A stretch of DNA of 64,000 bases, from positions 62,001 through 126,000 of the forward strand of contig CAWAEZ010000010.1 in assembly GCA_963781195.1 (NCBI GenBank), in the 5' to 3' direction. This stretch comes from JAJPKK01 sp963781195. GTDB taxonomy: Bacteria; Pseudomonadota; Alphaproteobacteria; Rhizobiales; Xanthobacteraceae. Of this stretch, positions 1 through 8,574 are shown in pieces; position 1 is the stretch's first letter, and each line of letters begins with the position of its first letter. The notes beneath the pieces are model-generated. The model had not been told where the DNA came from and did no database searches. It saw only the letters and a list, made by a program, of their open reading frames with translations. A program made the translations under genes and the position numbers.

Positions 1-34
1 GACACCGCGGAGGCGGCCGCGGAATCGAAGCCTC

Positions 35-367
35 TCAGGCCGGCACGAAGCGCGGCGATACGCCCTCGGTATCGATGTAGACGATCCCCTCCTCGACCCG
101 GACAGGATATTCAGCGAGCTGAATCGCGTGCTCGTGGATCGGCTCGCCGGATTTTAAATCCCACGTCCAGAAGTGCAGCGGACAGGTCAGCACCGTGCCG
201 TCGAACTCGGCCTCCGCAAGAGGCGTCGCCGTGTGCGGGCACACGCCCTGAAACGCCTTGATCTCACCGCTGTCGGGCCAGGCGAGGATGATGAGGTGGC
301 TGTCGGCAATAACCACCCGCATCCCGCCCTCCGGGACGGTATCCGCCTTGCACACCCTGGTGAACAT
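35..367 (-). CDS. Rieske [2Fe-2S] ferredoxin
   Basis: Small soluble Rieske ferredoxin of about 110 residues that would pass electrons to an oxygenase or another redox enzyme. The sequence shows the cluster-binding pair CPHT (Cys43, His45) and CPLHFW (Cys62, His65), with the spacing expected for C-x-H...C-x2-H. The length matches the ferredoxins of ring-hydroxylating dioxygenases. I chose the ATG at 367 because GGAG lies just upstream; an in-frame TTG at 412 would add 15 residues. No oxygenase subunit is adjacent. The downstream genes on this strand lie outside the window, so the partner is unknown. Confidence 0.88.
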   Translation of the reverse strand: MFTRVCKADTVPEGGMRVVIADSHLIILAWPDSGEIKAFQGVCPHTATPLAEAEFDGTVLTCPLHFWTWDLKSGEPIHEHAIQLAEYPVRVEEGIVYIDTEGVSPRFVPA

Positions 368-654
368 TCCGTGCTCCGATGACAGTTCGCGGCCGCCGTT
401 GTCTGGTTTCAAACGCCAGAGGGCGCGCCGTGTCAGGGTTCACCCCTCATCCACGAAAATCCCACACCCCCGTGCAGACACCGTGCCACCCAGGGAGCCG
501 CCGCCGGGCTTGAGCGAGCGCGTCGGCCACGAACCGCAAAGGTTGCCCATGCTTCCCCGCGTCGGAAACGGACTGAAGGCGTTTCGGAGGAATGGCGTCG
601 CCGTCCGAAGCGGCCCGTACGGCGTCCGCGTTTCGGGCGCTACCGGCTCTTGGG

Positions 655-1530
655 CTAGAACCGCGGCACGAACCCCTCGGCGGTCGCCTCGATGCGGCCG
701 GCGAACGGTGCCCCGACATGGCCAGGGCACGCCAGCGCGCCGTGCGAGGCACAGTGGGCGAGAATGCGCCGCCGGCTCACCCGCGCCTCTTCGGCATCGG
801 AGTTCTTCGGGAAATTCCAGTGCGGGTAGTAGACCTGCAGCAGGTGGTGGAAGACGTCGCCCAGGAACACCGCGTGCTGGCCGCCGCTTTCGAGGTCGAA
901 CACCACGTGGCCGGCGGAATGCCCGGGCGCCGGCAGGATCTCGATGAAGTCGTTCAGCCGGTGCGGCCCGGTCACCAGATCGGCGCGACCCGCCTCGACC
1001 ACGGGCAGCACGCATTCGCGGAAGGTGCCGAATTCCGCGGGCTCCTTTCCAGGCTCGCTGTCGAGCTTGTGGAAGTACTCGAAGTCCGGCTTCGAGAACA
1101 CGTAGCGCGCCTTCGGGAAGGTCGGCACCCACTTGCCGTCGCGCTGCAGCGTGTTCCAGCCGACGTGATCGTGATGAAGATGCGTGCACATCACGAGGTC
1201 GATCTCGTCGGGCCGGGCGCCCGCGGCAGCGAGCCGGCCGAGATAGTCGGTGTCGAGCATGTTCCAGAACGGCCGCGCCGGCTTGATCTTGTTGTTGCCG
1301 CAGCAACCGTCGATCAGGATCTTCTGCCCCGCGATCTGCAACAGCCAGCTGTGCACGCCGAGCTTGATGTAGCCGCTCTCCGCATCGTAATGGCCAGGCG
1401 ACAGCCATCCCGCATGGCGGCTGAGAATCCGGTCGTCGAATTCGGGGAAGATGTCGCGGGCGCGATAGGTCGGCCCGTAGGTCTCCTCGATGCGGGTGAT
1501 GGTGGCCTTGCCGACCGTAAACACCGTCAT
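655..1530 (-). CDS. MBL-fold metallo-hydrolase
   Basis: Metallo-beta-lactamase-fold hydrolase of 291 residues. It carries the metal-binding HxHxDH motif (His117-Leu-His119-His-Asp121-His122), a later PGHSAGH histidine, the LGDVFHH aspartate and a C-terminal CPGHVG histidine, so all the usual metal ligands are present. The layout resembles the quorum-quenching lactonase/AttM-like branch, but the substrate cannot be read from sequence. The reading frame is open upstream. The ATG at 1530 is preferred because homologues of this type start with a strand just before the first beta-sheet. A HIBADH-family gene lies 43 bp upstream on the same strand, which suggests co-transcription in one catabolic unit. 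Confidence 0.88.
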   Translation of the reverse strand: MTVFTVGKATITRIEETYGPTYRARDIFPEFDDRILSRHAGWLSPGHYDAESGYIKLGVHSWLLQIAGQKILIDGCCGNNKIKPARPFWNMLDTDYLGRLAAAGARPDEIDLVMCTHLHHDHVGWNTLQRDGKWVPTFPKARYVFSKPDFEYFHKLDSEPGKEPAEFGTFRECVLPVVEAGRADLVTGPHRLNDFIEILPAPGHSAGHVVFDLESGGQHAVFLGDVFHHLLQVYYPHWNFPKNSDAEEARVSRRRILAHCASHGALACPGHVGAPFAGRIEATAEGFVPRF

Positions 1531-1573
1531 TTGGGCTTGCTCCGGAAATCGAGAGGTTCGTGAAGGCGCGTGG

Positions 1574-2458
1574 TCAGGCCAGCCGCTCGAGATAGCGGAT
1601 GATCTCGGTGTGGTCGGCGGTCTCGGCGAGGCCCATGGCGGCATCGTCCCACAGCTTGGCGCAGAGATCGGCGAGCGGCGCCGGGATTCCCAGCGCATGC
1701 GCGAGGTCGTCGGCGGTGCGGACGTCCTTCGCCATCAGCCGGAGCGGGAAGCCGGCATTGAAGGACTGCGAGATGATGTACTGCTTGAGCTTCAATTCCG
1801 TGGTGTTGTTCTTGCCCGACGACACGTTGAGGATGTCCGCCATCAGGCCGGGATCGAGGCCGAACTTGCGCCCGACCTGCAGCGCCTCGACCGCCGCTAC
1901 GAGGCCCGCCGCCGAGACGTAGTTGTTGAGCGCCTTCATGGCATGGCCGGAGCCGAGCCCGCCGGTGCGGAAGATCGAACGTCCCATCGCCGCGAGCACG
2001 GGATCGACGCGATCGATGGTCGCGGGATCGCCGCCGACCATGATGGCGAGCGTCCCGTCCGCCGCGCGCTTGACGCCGCCGGACACCGGCGCATCGATGA
2101 ACGGGTGGCCGGCGGCGATCATCGTTTCACCGAGTTCACGCGTGCCGAGCGGCGCCGAGGAGCTCATCTCGACGAGGATCGCCCCCGGCGCGAGATGCCC
2201 CTGCGTCGCCTCGACGGCTTGCCGCACGATCTTGCCGTTGGGGAGGAGCGTAATGATGACGTCGGCGCTGCCGACCGCGCCCGCCATGGTCTCCGCCATC
2301 CGCCCGCCGGCGCCGACGAACCGCTCGCGCGCCGCAGCAGAAAGGTCGAAGCCCGTCACGCGATACCCGGCCTTGATCAGGCAGGCCCCCATCGGGACGC
2401 CCATGTTGCCGAGGCCGATCACCGCGATCGCCGCGGGCGGAACGATTTGAGTACTCAT
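1574..2458 (-). CDS. NAD(P)-dependent 3-hydroxyisobutyrate dehydrogenase-family oxidoreductase
   Basis: Beta-hydroxyacid dehydrogenase of 294 residues. The N-terminal Rossmann motif GLGNMG (residues 15-20) binds NAD(P). The family signature around DAPVSGG (residues 122-128) and the catalytic lysine in GHAMKALNN (Lys175) are intact. This family includes 3-hydroxyisobutyrate, tartronate-semialdehyde and related dehydrogenases; the exact substrate is open. The start at 2458 has a good AAAGGA ribosome site. The gene is divergent from the flavin monooxygenase at 2656, so the roughly 200 bp between them should hold both promoters. Confidence 0.9.
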   Translation of the reverse strand: MSTQIVPPAAIAVIGLGNMGVPMGACLIKAGYRVTGFDLSAAARERFVGAGGRMAETMAGAVGSADVIITLLPNGKIVRQAVEATQGHLAPGAILVEMSSSAPLGTRELGETMIAAGHPFIDAPVSGGVKRAADGTLAIMVGGDPATIDRVDPVLAAMGRSIFRTGGLGSGHAMKALNNYVSAAGLVAAVEALQVGRKFGLDPGLMADILNVSSGKNNTTELKLKQYIISQSFNAGFPLRLMAKDVRTADDLAHALGIPAPLADLCAKLWDDAAMGLAETADHTEIIRYLERLA

Positions 2459-2655
2459 GAGGCGTCCTTTGTTGCTTCCATCCCGATGGCAAGGCGCCGA
2501 TTCATGGTCGATGCGCCGCTCATGCCGAACCGCGACAATATCCGCCACCGACGCCGCCTGCCATCATCGATCCCGCACAGCGCGCCCGGCATTTCTGCGT
2601 AGCGCGCCTCCTGCGAAGGTGGGATGATGCCGCCAATCCCGCCGGAGGACGCCGC

Positions 2656-3732
2656 ATGGAATTCGGAATCCTGTTCACCTCCCATTCCAATGTCGACACC
2701 GAATCCTACCCGCATCGCGACGTGCACGCTCGCGTCACCCGCGAGGTGCTCCGCGCCGACGAGCTCGGCTTCGACTATGCATGGCTCGCGGAGCATCACT
2801 TCAGCAGTGAATACGGCATCATGCCCGACGTGTTCGTCTATGGCGGTTATCTCGCAGCTTTGACGAAACGCATCAAGATCGGCACCGCGGTGGTGACGCT
2901 GCCGCTCGCCAACCCGGTCCGGGTCGCAGAGAACGCGGCGTTCCTCGATATCCTGAGCGGCGGCCGCTTCGTGCTGGGGCTCGGCTCCGGTTACCGCAAG
3001 TACGAGTTCGACGGCTTCGGGATCGACTTCGACGCCAGACGCGACATCCAGGAGGAGGCCCTGCCGCTGCTGCTCGAGCTGTTCCACGCGAAGCGCACCG
3101 CCCACCACGGCAAGCACTTCCGGTTCGACGTCGGCGGCGCTTATGAGATGTTTCCCCACGCGCTGCAGGAGCCGCATCCGCCGATCTTCCTCGCCGGTGC
3201 GACCGAGCGCTCCATCGGCGTCGCCGGCCGCATGGGCTTCGGTCTCATGCTGTCGAGCTGGACGCCGTTCGCCGAGCTCGCCCGCCAGACCGCGACGTAC
3301 CGCGCCGACCTCGACCAGACGCCGCCGGCGTGGCGTGCCAACCCGGCGCGGGGGCACGTCGACATCGCCCGCCTCGTCTATGTCGCGGAAACCGACGCCA
3401 AGGCCAAGCGCGACAGTGAATCCGGCATCCTGCGCCACCTCCAGCACTTCTCGAGCGGCCACACCTCCGGCTATCTCGGCACCGTCCAGGAGAAGACGGT
3501 CGGCAACCGCAGCGGCTATGACGCGCTCGCGAACGACATCATCCTGCACGGATCACCCGCAACCGTGGCGGAGAAGATCGCGCATCTGCGCGATGTCGTC
3601 GGCGCATCCTCGATCATGCTGCACTACCCGCCCTGGTACGGCGTCGAACGGGCGCTCGCCTCGCTCGAGCTGTTCGCCACCGAGGTGGCGCCCAAGTTCC
3701 GCACCGACCCGCCGCTGCGCCGACGCGCGTGA
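2656..3732 (+). CDS. LLM-class (luciferase-like) flavin-dependent oxidoreductase
   Basis: Bacterial-luciferase-like monooxygenase or F420/FMN-dependent oxidoreductase of 358 residues. It begins with the typical beta-strand MEFGILFTS and has the AWLAEHHF segment (residues 43-50) and the glycine-rich GRFVLGLGSGY (about residues 107-117) common to this TIM-barrel family. A GGAGGA ribosome site precedes the ATG. Members oxidise diverse small molecules with reduced flavin, and no substrate can be named here. It stands alone on the plus strand, followed by a palindromic repeat. Confidence 0.88.
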   Translation: MEFGILFTSHSNVDTESYPHRDVHARVTREVLRADELGFDYAWLAEHHFSSEYGIMPDVFVYGGYLAALTKRIKIGTAVVTLPLANPVRVAENAAFLDILSGGRFVLGLGSGYRKYEFDGFGIDFDARRDIQEEALPLLLELFHAKRTAHHGKHFRFDVGGAYEMFPHALQEPHPPIFLAGATERSIGVAGRMGFGLMLSSWTPFAELARQTATYRADLDQTPPAWRANPARGHVDIARLVYVAETDAKAKRDSESGILRHLQHFSSGHTSGYLGTVQEKTVGNRSGYDALANDIILHGSPATVAEKIAHLRDVVGASSIMLHYPPWYGVERALASLELFATEVAPKFRTDPPLRRRA

Positions 3733-3744
3733 AGAGATACAAGG

Positions 3745-3769
3745 GTGGGCAAAGCGAAGCGTGCCCACC
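3745..3769. repeat. GC-rich palindrome, dispersed-repeat type
   Basis: A perfect 8-bp inverted repeat, GGTGGGCA / TGCCCACC, encloses AAGCGAAGC just downstream of the flavin oxidoreductase. A related half copy (GTGGGCACGG) follows about 15 bp later. I recall palindromes of this kind as common between genes in Bradyrhizobium-like genomes. It may act as a transcript-end hairpin, although no T-run follows. Confidence 0.55.
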
Positions 3770-3896
3770 GTCAAGCGCTGATGTGGGCACGGCGGATCTG
3801 GCGCCCGCGTCAAATTGAAACGCCAGGGCCGCCTTTGCTACCCCACGATTGGCCGTGCTGCTGGCCTCGGAATTCGCCCAACACAGGAGAAGCCCT

Positions 3897-4925
3897 ATGA
3901 GATCACAGGCCGTCGCCGTTTTCACCCTCTGCGCCAGCGTCCTCGCGGTCGGCTCGCAGGCTCGCAGCGAGGAGGTGGTTCATGAATTGCGGGCATCTCC
4001 GACCACCGTGCACCGCGGCTTCTTCGACGCCTCGCTCAAGCCGGTGCTGACGATCGATTCCGGCGATGTGGTGCGGTTGTGGACGACCACCGGCAATCCC
4101 CGCTACTTCGAGAGCCTCGGCGTGCCGAAGGAAAAAATCCCGGCGGAGCTTTTCGCGGCATTCGAAGGCGCACCCGGCGAAGGCCGCGACGACCACACCC
4201 TCGATGGTCCGATTGCGGTGCGCGGCGCCGAGATGGGCGACACCGTCGAGATCAAAATCCGCTCGATCGAGCTGTGGTTGCCGATCGCGGCCATGAGCTT
4301 CCGCGCCAATCGCGGCTCGCTGCCGGAAGATTTTCCGTATTCGCGCGACCGCGTGTTCTTCTTCGACCCCGCCAAGAAGGCAATCGAGTTCGCCCCCGGC
4401 GTGGTGGTGCCGACGCGACCGTTCTGGGGCGTCATCGGCGTCGCCCCGCCGCCGTCGATGGGCCGGGTGCCGAGCGGACCGCCCAATGTGTTCGGCGGCA
4501 ACCTCGACAATGCCGCGCTCCAGCCCGGAGTAAGCCTGTTCCTGCCGGTCCATGCCCGCGGCGCCCTGATCTCGATCGGCGACGGGCACGCGGTGCAGGG
4601 CGACGGCGAGGTCGGCATGTCCGCCGTCGAGACCTCGCTCAGAGGAGAGATCCAGGTGATCCTCCACAAGGGCATGCAGACCAAGTGGCCGCGCGCCGAG
4701 ACGCCGACCCACTACATGAGCATGGGCCTGCACGAAGACCTCAACCAGGCGGCCAAAATCGCGATCCGCGAAATGCTCGACTTCGTCGTGACGACCAAGG
4801 GTCTGTCGCGCGACGATGCGCTGATGCTGCTCAGCGCCGCCATGGACCTTCGGGTCAACGAAATCGTCGATGGCACCAAGGGCGTGCGCGGCATGCTGCC
4901 GAAGGCGATCTTCCGGCAGCCGTGA
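3897..4925 (+). CDS. exported acetamidase/formamidase family protein
   Basis: Acetamidase/formamidase-family amide hydrolase of 342 residues. The start at 3897 has an AGGAG site and begins a clear signal peptide (positively charged start, hydrophobic stretch to about residue 20, then ARSEE), so the enzyme should be periplasmic. Family features include the HELRASPTTVHRG start, the DDHTLDGPIAVRGAE segment and the PTHYMSMGLHEDLNQA region near the C-terminus. It faces a complete LivFGMHK-type importer that ends 215 bp away. Released or intact short amides could be substrates for that transporter; this link is inference. Confidence 0.85.
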   Translation: MRSQAVAVFTLCASVLAVGSQARSEEVVHELRASPTTVHRGFFDASLKPVLTIDSGDVVRLWTTTGNPRYFESLGVPKEKIPAELFAAFEGAPGEGRDDHTLDGPIAVRGAEMGDTVEIKIRSIELWLPIAAMSFRANRGSLPEDFPYSRDRVFFFDPAKKAIEFAPGVVVPTRPFWGVIGVAPPPSMGRVPSGPPNVFGGNLDNAALQPGVSLFLPVHARGALISIGDGHAVQGDGEVGMSAVETSLRGEIQVILHKGMQTKWPRAETPTHYMSMGLHEDLNQAAKIAIREMLDFVVTTKGLSRDDALMLLSAAMDLRVNEIVDGTKGVRGMLPKAIFRQP

Positions 4926-4976
4926 AACGTCGGAACAAAGCGCCACGCGAGTGATGGCGCTCCAACGCCGTCGTCG

Positions 4977-5003
4977 CCGGGCATGTCCCAGGGGCACGCC
5001 CGG
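4977..5003. terminator. possible hairpin between convergent genes
   Basis: CCGGGC and GCCCGG form a 6-bp stem around a 15-nt loop in the 215-bp space between the acetamidase gene and livF, which converge here. It has no T-run, so a rho-independent role is uncertain. Confidence 0.3.
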
Positions 5004-5140
5004 TGACCCCGATCGTCAGGCACGGCGACGGCCTCGCGAAGTCAGGCAGCTCCAGTACCTCATGATCGGGATGGCCGGGACACTTACGGCCGCTTGATCG
5101 CCGCGTGGCCCCGGCCACGACCGTGTCAGACTAGGCGTCT

Positions 5141-5785
5141 TTACGATCCCGCCTCCACCGCGCCGCGCTCGATGCGGAAGGCGCGCGACAGCAGGTCGGC
5201 GACGTGGACTTCGTTCGATTCCGCGATCAGCATCGACAGCCCCTCGCCTTTGAGGCTCGCCATGACCTCGCCCAGCCGCTGCGCCAGCGCCGGGGCGAGG
5301 CCTTCGAACGGCTCGTCGAGGAGGAGGAGCCGGCGGCCGGCCATCAGGGCGCGCGCGAGCGCCACCATCTTCTGCTGGCCGCCCGAGAGTTCGAGCGCGC
5401 GGCGGCGGCGGAATCCGGCGATCTCCGGCATGACGGAATAGATCCAGGACAGCCGCTGCTCCACATCGTCCATGGCGGTGGTCCAGGTCGGCAGGCGGAT
5501 GTTCTCTTCGACGGTAAAGTGCGGGACGAGGCGGCGGTCCTCGGGCATGTAGCCGATACCGTGCGCCACCCGCCGGTGCGGCGGCAGCGCGATGAGGTCG
5601 ATGTCGCCGTACATCGCCGTCCCGGTCGCCGGGATCGCGCCCATCAATGCGCGCAGCAGCGTCGTCTTGCCGGCCCCGTTGCGCCCGATCAGGCCGCACA
5701 TCTCGCCGGTCCCGATTGCGAGGCTCGCGCCGCGAATGATCGGAACCGGCCCGATCGCGACGTCGAGGCCGGACACCTTAAGCAC
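5141..5785 (-). CDS. livF: branched-chain amino acid-type ABC transporter ATP-binding protein (LivF)
   Basis: Second ATPase of a LivFGMHK-type (HAAT) importer, about 214 residues. Walker A GRNGAGKT (residues 34-41), signature LSGGQ (133-137) and Walker B LLLLDE (153-158) are all present. The GTG at 5785 overlaps the end of livG by 8 bp and matches the usual LivF start (strand before Walker A). An ATG at 5869 would add 28 residues that look like livG-frame shadow. It is the last gene of the transporter run. The substrate is unknown; amino acids, amides and urea are all known for this class. Confidence 0.9.
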   Translation of the reverse strand: MLKVSGLDVAIGPVPIIRGASLAIGTGEMCGLIGRNGAGKTTLLRALMGAIPATGTAMYGDIDLIALPPHRRVAHGIGYMPEDRRLVPHFTVEENIRLPTWTTAMDDVEQRLSWIYSVMPEIAGFRRRRALELSGGQQKMVALARALMAGRRLLLLDEPFEGLAPALAQRLGEVMASLKGEGLSMLIAESNEVHVADLLSRAFRIERGAVEAGS

Positions 5786-6554
5786 GGCCGGCCTCGCGCT
5801 GCCTGGTGCCGCTGATGAGGGTTTGGACGCGCGGATCGGCGAGCGCCACGGCCGGCGGCCCGTCGGCAATGACGGTGCCGTCGTAGAAGGCGAGCACGCG
5901 GTCGGCGTACCGGGCGACGATCTCCATGTCGTGCTCGACGAACAGCACCGTGAGGCGACGGCTTTTGATCGCCGACATCACCACCTCCATGATGCCGAAC
6001 TTGTCCTGGATCGAGATGCCGCTGGTGGGCTCGTCGAGGAGCACCACCCGCGGCGACCCCACCACCGCCATGGCGATGTCGAGCAGCTTGCGCACGCCCT
6101 GCGGCAGGGTCGCGGCGCGCATGTCGCGATAGGGCGCAATGCGAAACAACGTGATCGCGGCGTCCGCCTGCGCGAGGATCGCGGGGGAACGCAGCGGCGC
6201 CAGCGCGCGGGCGAGCGTGCCGCCGGTGTTGCTCGCGACAGCGGCTGCGGCGCACATGTTCTCGAACACCGTGAGCGAGGGAAATATCTGCGCCACCTGG
6301 AACGAGCGCGAGACGCCGAGCCGCGTGATCTCGCGGGACGGCCGGCCGGTGATGTCGTGCTCGCCGAACCGGATGCTGCCTTTGCTCGGACGCAGGTGCC
6401 CGGTGATCATGTTGATGAAGGTGGTCTTGCCGGCACCATTCGCGCCGATGATGCCGACCGTCTGCTCCGCCGGCACGTCGAGGGTGATGTCGCGGGCGGC
6501 GACGATCGAGCCGAACGTCTTTTCGAGGTCGCGGACGGAGAGGATCGCGGTCAT
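5778..6554 (-). CDS. livG: branched-chain amino acid-type ABC transporter ATP-binding protein (LivG)
   Basis: First ATPase of the HAAT importer, 258 residues. Walker A is GANGAGKTT (residues 37-45) and Walker B VVLLDEP (170-176), followed by the LFVEHDME switch region. The ABC signature is unusual: LPQGV (150-154) replaces the common LSxGE/LSGGQ. The rest of the helix (RKLLDIAMAV) fits LivG. The gene overlaps livM by 4 bp upstream and livF by 8 bp downstream, which indicates translational coupling. Confidence 0.92.
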   Translation of the reverse strand: MTAILSVRDLEKTFGSIVAARDITLDVPAEQTVGIIGANGAGKTTFINMITGHLRPSKGSIRFGEHDITGRPSREITRLGVSRSFQVAQIFPSLTVFENMCAAAAVASNTGGTLARALAPLRSPAILAQADAAITLFRIAPYRDMRAATLPQGVRKLLDIAMAVVGSPRVVLLDEPTSGISIQDKFGIMEVVMSAIKSRRLTVLFVEHDMEIVARYADRVLAFYDGTVIADGPPAVALADPRVQTLISGTRQREAGRA

Positions 6555-7504
6555 TTCTCGGCCTTACCCGCCCGGCGCGCTCGCGCCACGCGTCCGAACA
6601 GCGACCCCAGCCCATCCGGCAGGAACAGGATGGTGAGCAGCAGCGCCGAGCCGAGGATGATCTGCCAGGTATTGGGCAGGACATCGACCGCGATCGACCG
6701 CACGAGCTCGAACACGAACGAGGCGACGAAGGCGGCGGCGACCGAGGCGGTGCCGGCGAGGATCGTCACGAAGACGAAGCCGCCCGAGGTCGTCCAATAG
6801 GACATGTTGGGATCGACATGGCCGATCGCGAGCGCCGCCAGCGCGCCGCCGACGCCGGCGAGCGCCCCCGCGAGGACGAGATTGAGGTGGATCAGCCGAT
6901 TGACCGAGACGCCGAGGAACTCGAGCCGGATCTCGTTATCGCGGATCGGCACCGCGAGCGCGCCGGCGACGGTGCGGAAGTAGAGCGAGACCGCGAGCGC
7001 GGCGCCGGCGCCGATGCCGAGAGTCAACCAGTAGGTCGCGAGGTCGAGGGCGTGGCCGCGCGGGCGATAGCCGAGAAATGTCCCGGGCTCGACATTGAAG
7101 CCGTCGGTCGAGCCGAGCGTCTCGGTGTTCACCAGCACGCCATAGAGGATCATCGACATGGCGAGGCTGAGCATGGCGAAGAAGATCTCGCGATATCGCG
7201 CCAGCAGAAAGCCGACGAGCCAAGCGGTGAACGCGGCGCAGAAACCGCCCACCAGCACCACGACGAAGACGTCGCGGATGGGAGTGTAGCGGCCGATCAA
7301 CGCCACCGCGTAGGCGCCGACGGCGTAGAACAGCGCCTGTCCGAACGGCACCAGGCCGGTCCGCCACAGGATGATGAGGCCGAGCACGACGAGCGCGTTC
7401 GCAAAGGCAATGGTGGCGAGCGAGACGAGCCAGTCCGGCATCACCGGCGCGATCGCCGCCGCCGCGGCAAAAGCGAGAGCCCCGAGGAGATCGACACGCG
7501 CCAT
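6551..7504 (-). CDS. livM: branched-chain amino acid-type ABC transporter permease (LivM)
   Basis: Inner-membrane permease of 317 residues with about eight hydrophobic segments. It includes the FGQALFYAVGAYAVA motif near residues 53-67 and the GALAGVGGALAAL stretch typical of LivM. The start at 7504 lies 2 bp after the livH stop codon, and the end overlaps livG by 4 bp. The product would pair with LivH to form the translocation pore. Confidence 0.92.
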   Translation of the reverse strand: MARVDLLGALAFAAAAAIAPVMPDWLVSLATIAFANALVVLGLIILWRTGLVPFGQALFYAVGAYAVALIGRYTPIRDVFVVVLVGGFCAAFTAWLVGFLLARYREIFFAMLSLAMSMILYGVLVNTETLGSTDGFNVEPGTFLGYRPRGHALDLATYWLTLGIGAGAALAVSLYFRTVAGALAVPIRDNEIRLEFLGVSVNRLIHLNLVLAGALAGVGGALAALAIGHVDPNMSYWTTSGGFVFVTILAGTASVAAAFVASFVFELVRSIAVDVLPNTWQIILGSALLLTILFLPDGLGSLFGRVARARRAGKAEK

Positions 7505-7506
7505 CT

Positions 7507-8403
7507 TCAGATCTTCCGCGGCACGGCTTGGGAGAACAGCCCGTAGGGTCGGAACACCAGGACGAGCGCCATCACCGCGTAGATGACGAACAGCTCGAGC
7601 TGGGGGACGAGATGGACGGCGGTGGCCCGGCACAAGCCGACGATGACCGCGCCCAGCACCGCCCCCTCGATCGACCCCATGCCGCCGATCGCCACCACCG
7701 CGAACGCGAGCACGATGACCTCGACCCCGATGCCGAGCGTCACCGAGATCTTCGGTGCCATCATGGCGCCGCCGAGCGCACCCAGCATCGCGCCGATGAC
7801 GAAGGTCACGGTGTAGACGAGGCTGACATTGACGCCGAATACCGCCGCAGTCTCGCGGTCATAGATCACGACCGTGAGCAGCCTCCCCCACCGCGTGTAG
7901 TTGAGCGCGCCATAGGCGGCGACCGCCACCAGCGCGGCGATCGCCACCAGGCCGATGTCGTAGTTCGACAGGATGAGGTCGCCGATCTCGGTGTTGCCGG
8001 CCGCCACCATCGGCTGATAGGCGGCATAGGATTGCGCTCCCCAGATCAGGGTGATGGTGTCCTCCAGGATGAGGAAGCAGGCATAAGTGACGAGCACGAT
8101 GACGATCTCGTCACGGCCATAGACGAGGCGCAGCACGCCGCGCTCCAGCACGAGCCCGACCACCATCCCGATCGCCATGGCGAGCACGATCATGAACAGG
8201 AAGCCGCCGGCCGCAGGCCAGCCGTGGCCGAAATAGATGCCGACCGCCGTCGCCGCGCCGTAAGCGCCGAACGCATAGAACGAGCCGTGGGCGACGTTGA
8301 GGATCTTCATCACCCCGAAGATGAGGCTCAGCCCCACCGCCACCAGGAACAGATAGGCGGCGTAGACGAGCCCGTCCGTCACGATGGCAAGAGTGGTCAG
8401 CAC
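7507..8403 (-). CDS. livH: branched-chain amino acid-type ABC transporter permease (LivH)
   Basis: Inner-membrane permease of 298 residues. Its features are the LivH hallmark LNVAHGSFYAFGAY (about residues 35-48), repeated hydrophobic helices and the C-terminal VLVFRPYGLFS. It starts with GTG at 8403, and I see no better in-frame start. It is the first cytoplasmic-membrane gene of the importer and is separated from the binding-protein gene by 171 bp holding a GC-rich inverted repeat. That repeat could separate expression of the abundant binding protein from the membrane components. Confidence 0.9.
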   Translation of the reverse strand: MLTTLAIVTDGLVYAAYLFLVAVGLSLIFGVMKILNVAHGSFYAFGAYGAATAVGIYFGHGWPAAGGFLFMIVLAMAIGMVVGLVLERGVLRLVYGRDEIVIVLVTYACFLILEDTITLIWGAQSYAAYQPMVAAGNTEIGDLILSNYDIGLVAIAALVAVAAYGALNYTRWGRLLTVVIYDRETAAVFGVNVSLVYTVTFVIGAMLGALGGAMMAPKISVTLGIGVEVIVLAFAVVAIGGMGSIEGAVLGAVIVGLCRATAVHLVPQLELFVIYAVMALVLVFRPYGLFSQAVPRKI

Positions 8404-8574
8404 GGCGGGGCCTCTCTGCTCCCTCGCCCCGCTGGCGGGGAGAGGGTCGGGGTGGCGGGCGGTTTCACAAGCTCAAACGCGTGGAGAGGCCCCCTCACCC
8501 TCCTTGGCTTTGCTCGGCCGGCTTCTCCCCGCACGTGGGAAGAGGTTTTTGACCCAGCAGATGGGGGCGAGGCG
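8404..8574. repeat. C/G-rich dispersed inverted-repeat element
   Basis: The space between the binding-protein gene and livH holds two hairpin-forming halves. One is CCCTCGCCCCGC / GCGGGGAGAGGG near 8421-8447. The other is CTTCTCCCCGCACGTGGGAAGAGG near 8521-8544. Similar C-rich blocks recur at 45.5, 50.3, 52.7 and 59.3-59.6 kb, so this is a dispersed family. It may attenuate or stabilise the transcript after the binding-protein gene. Confidence 0.6.
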
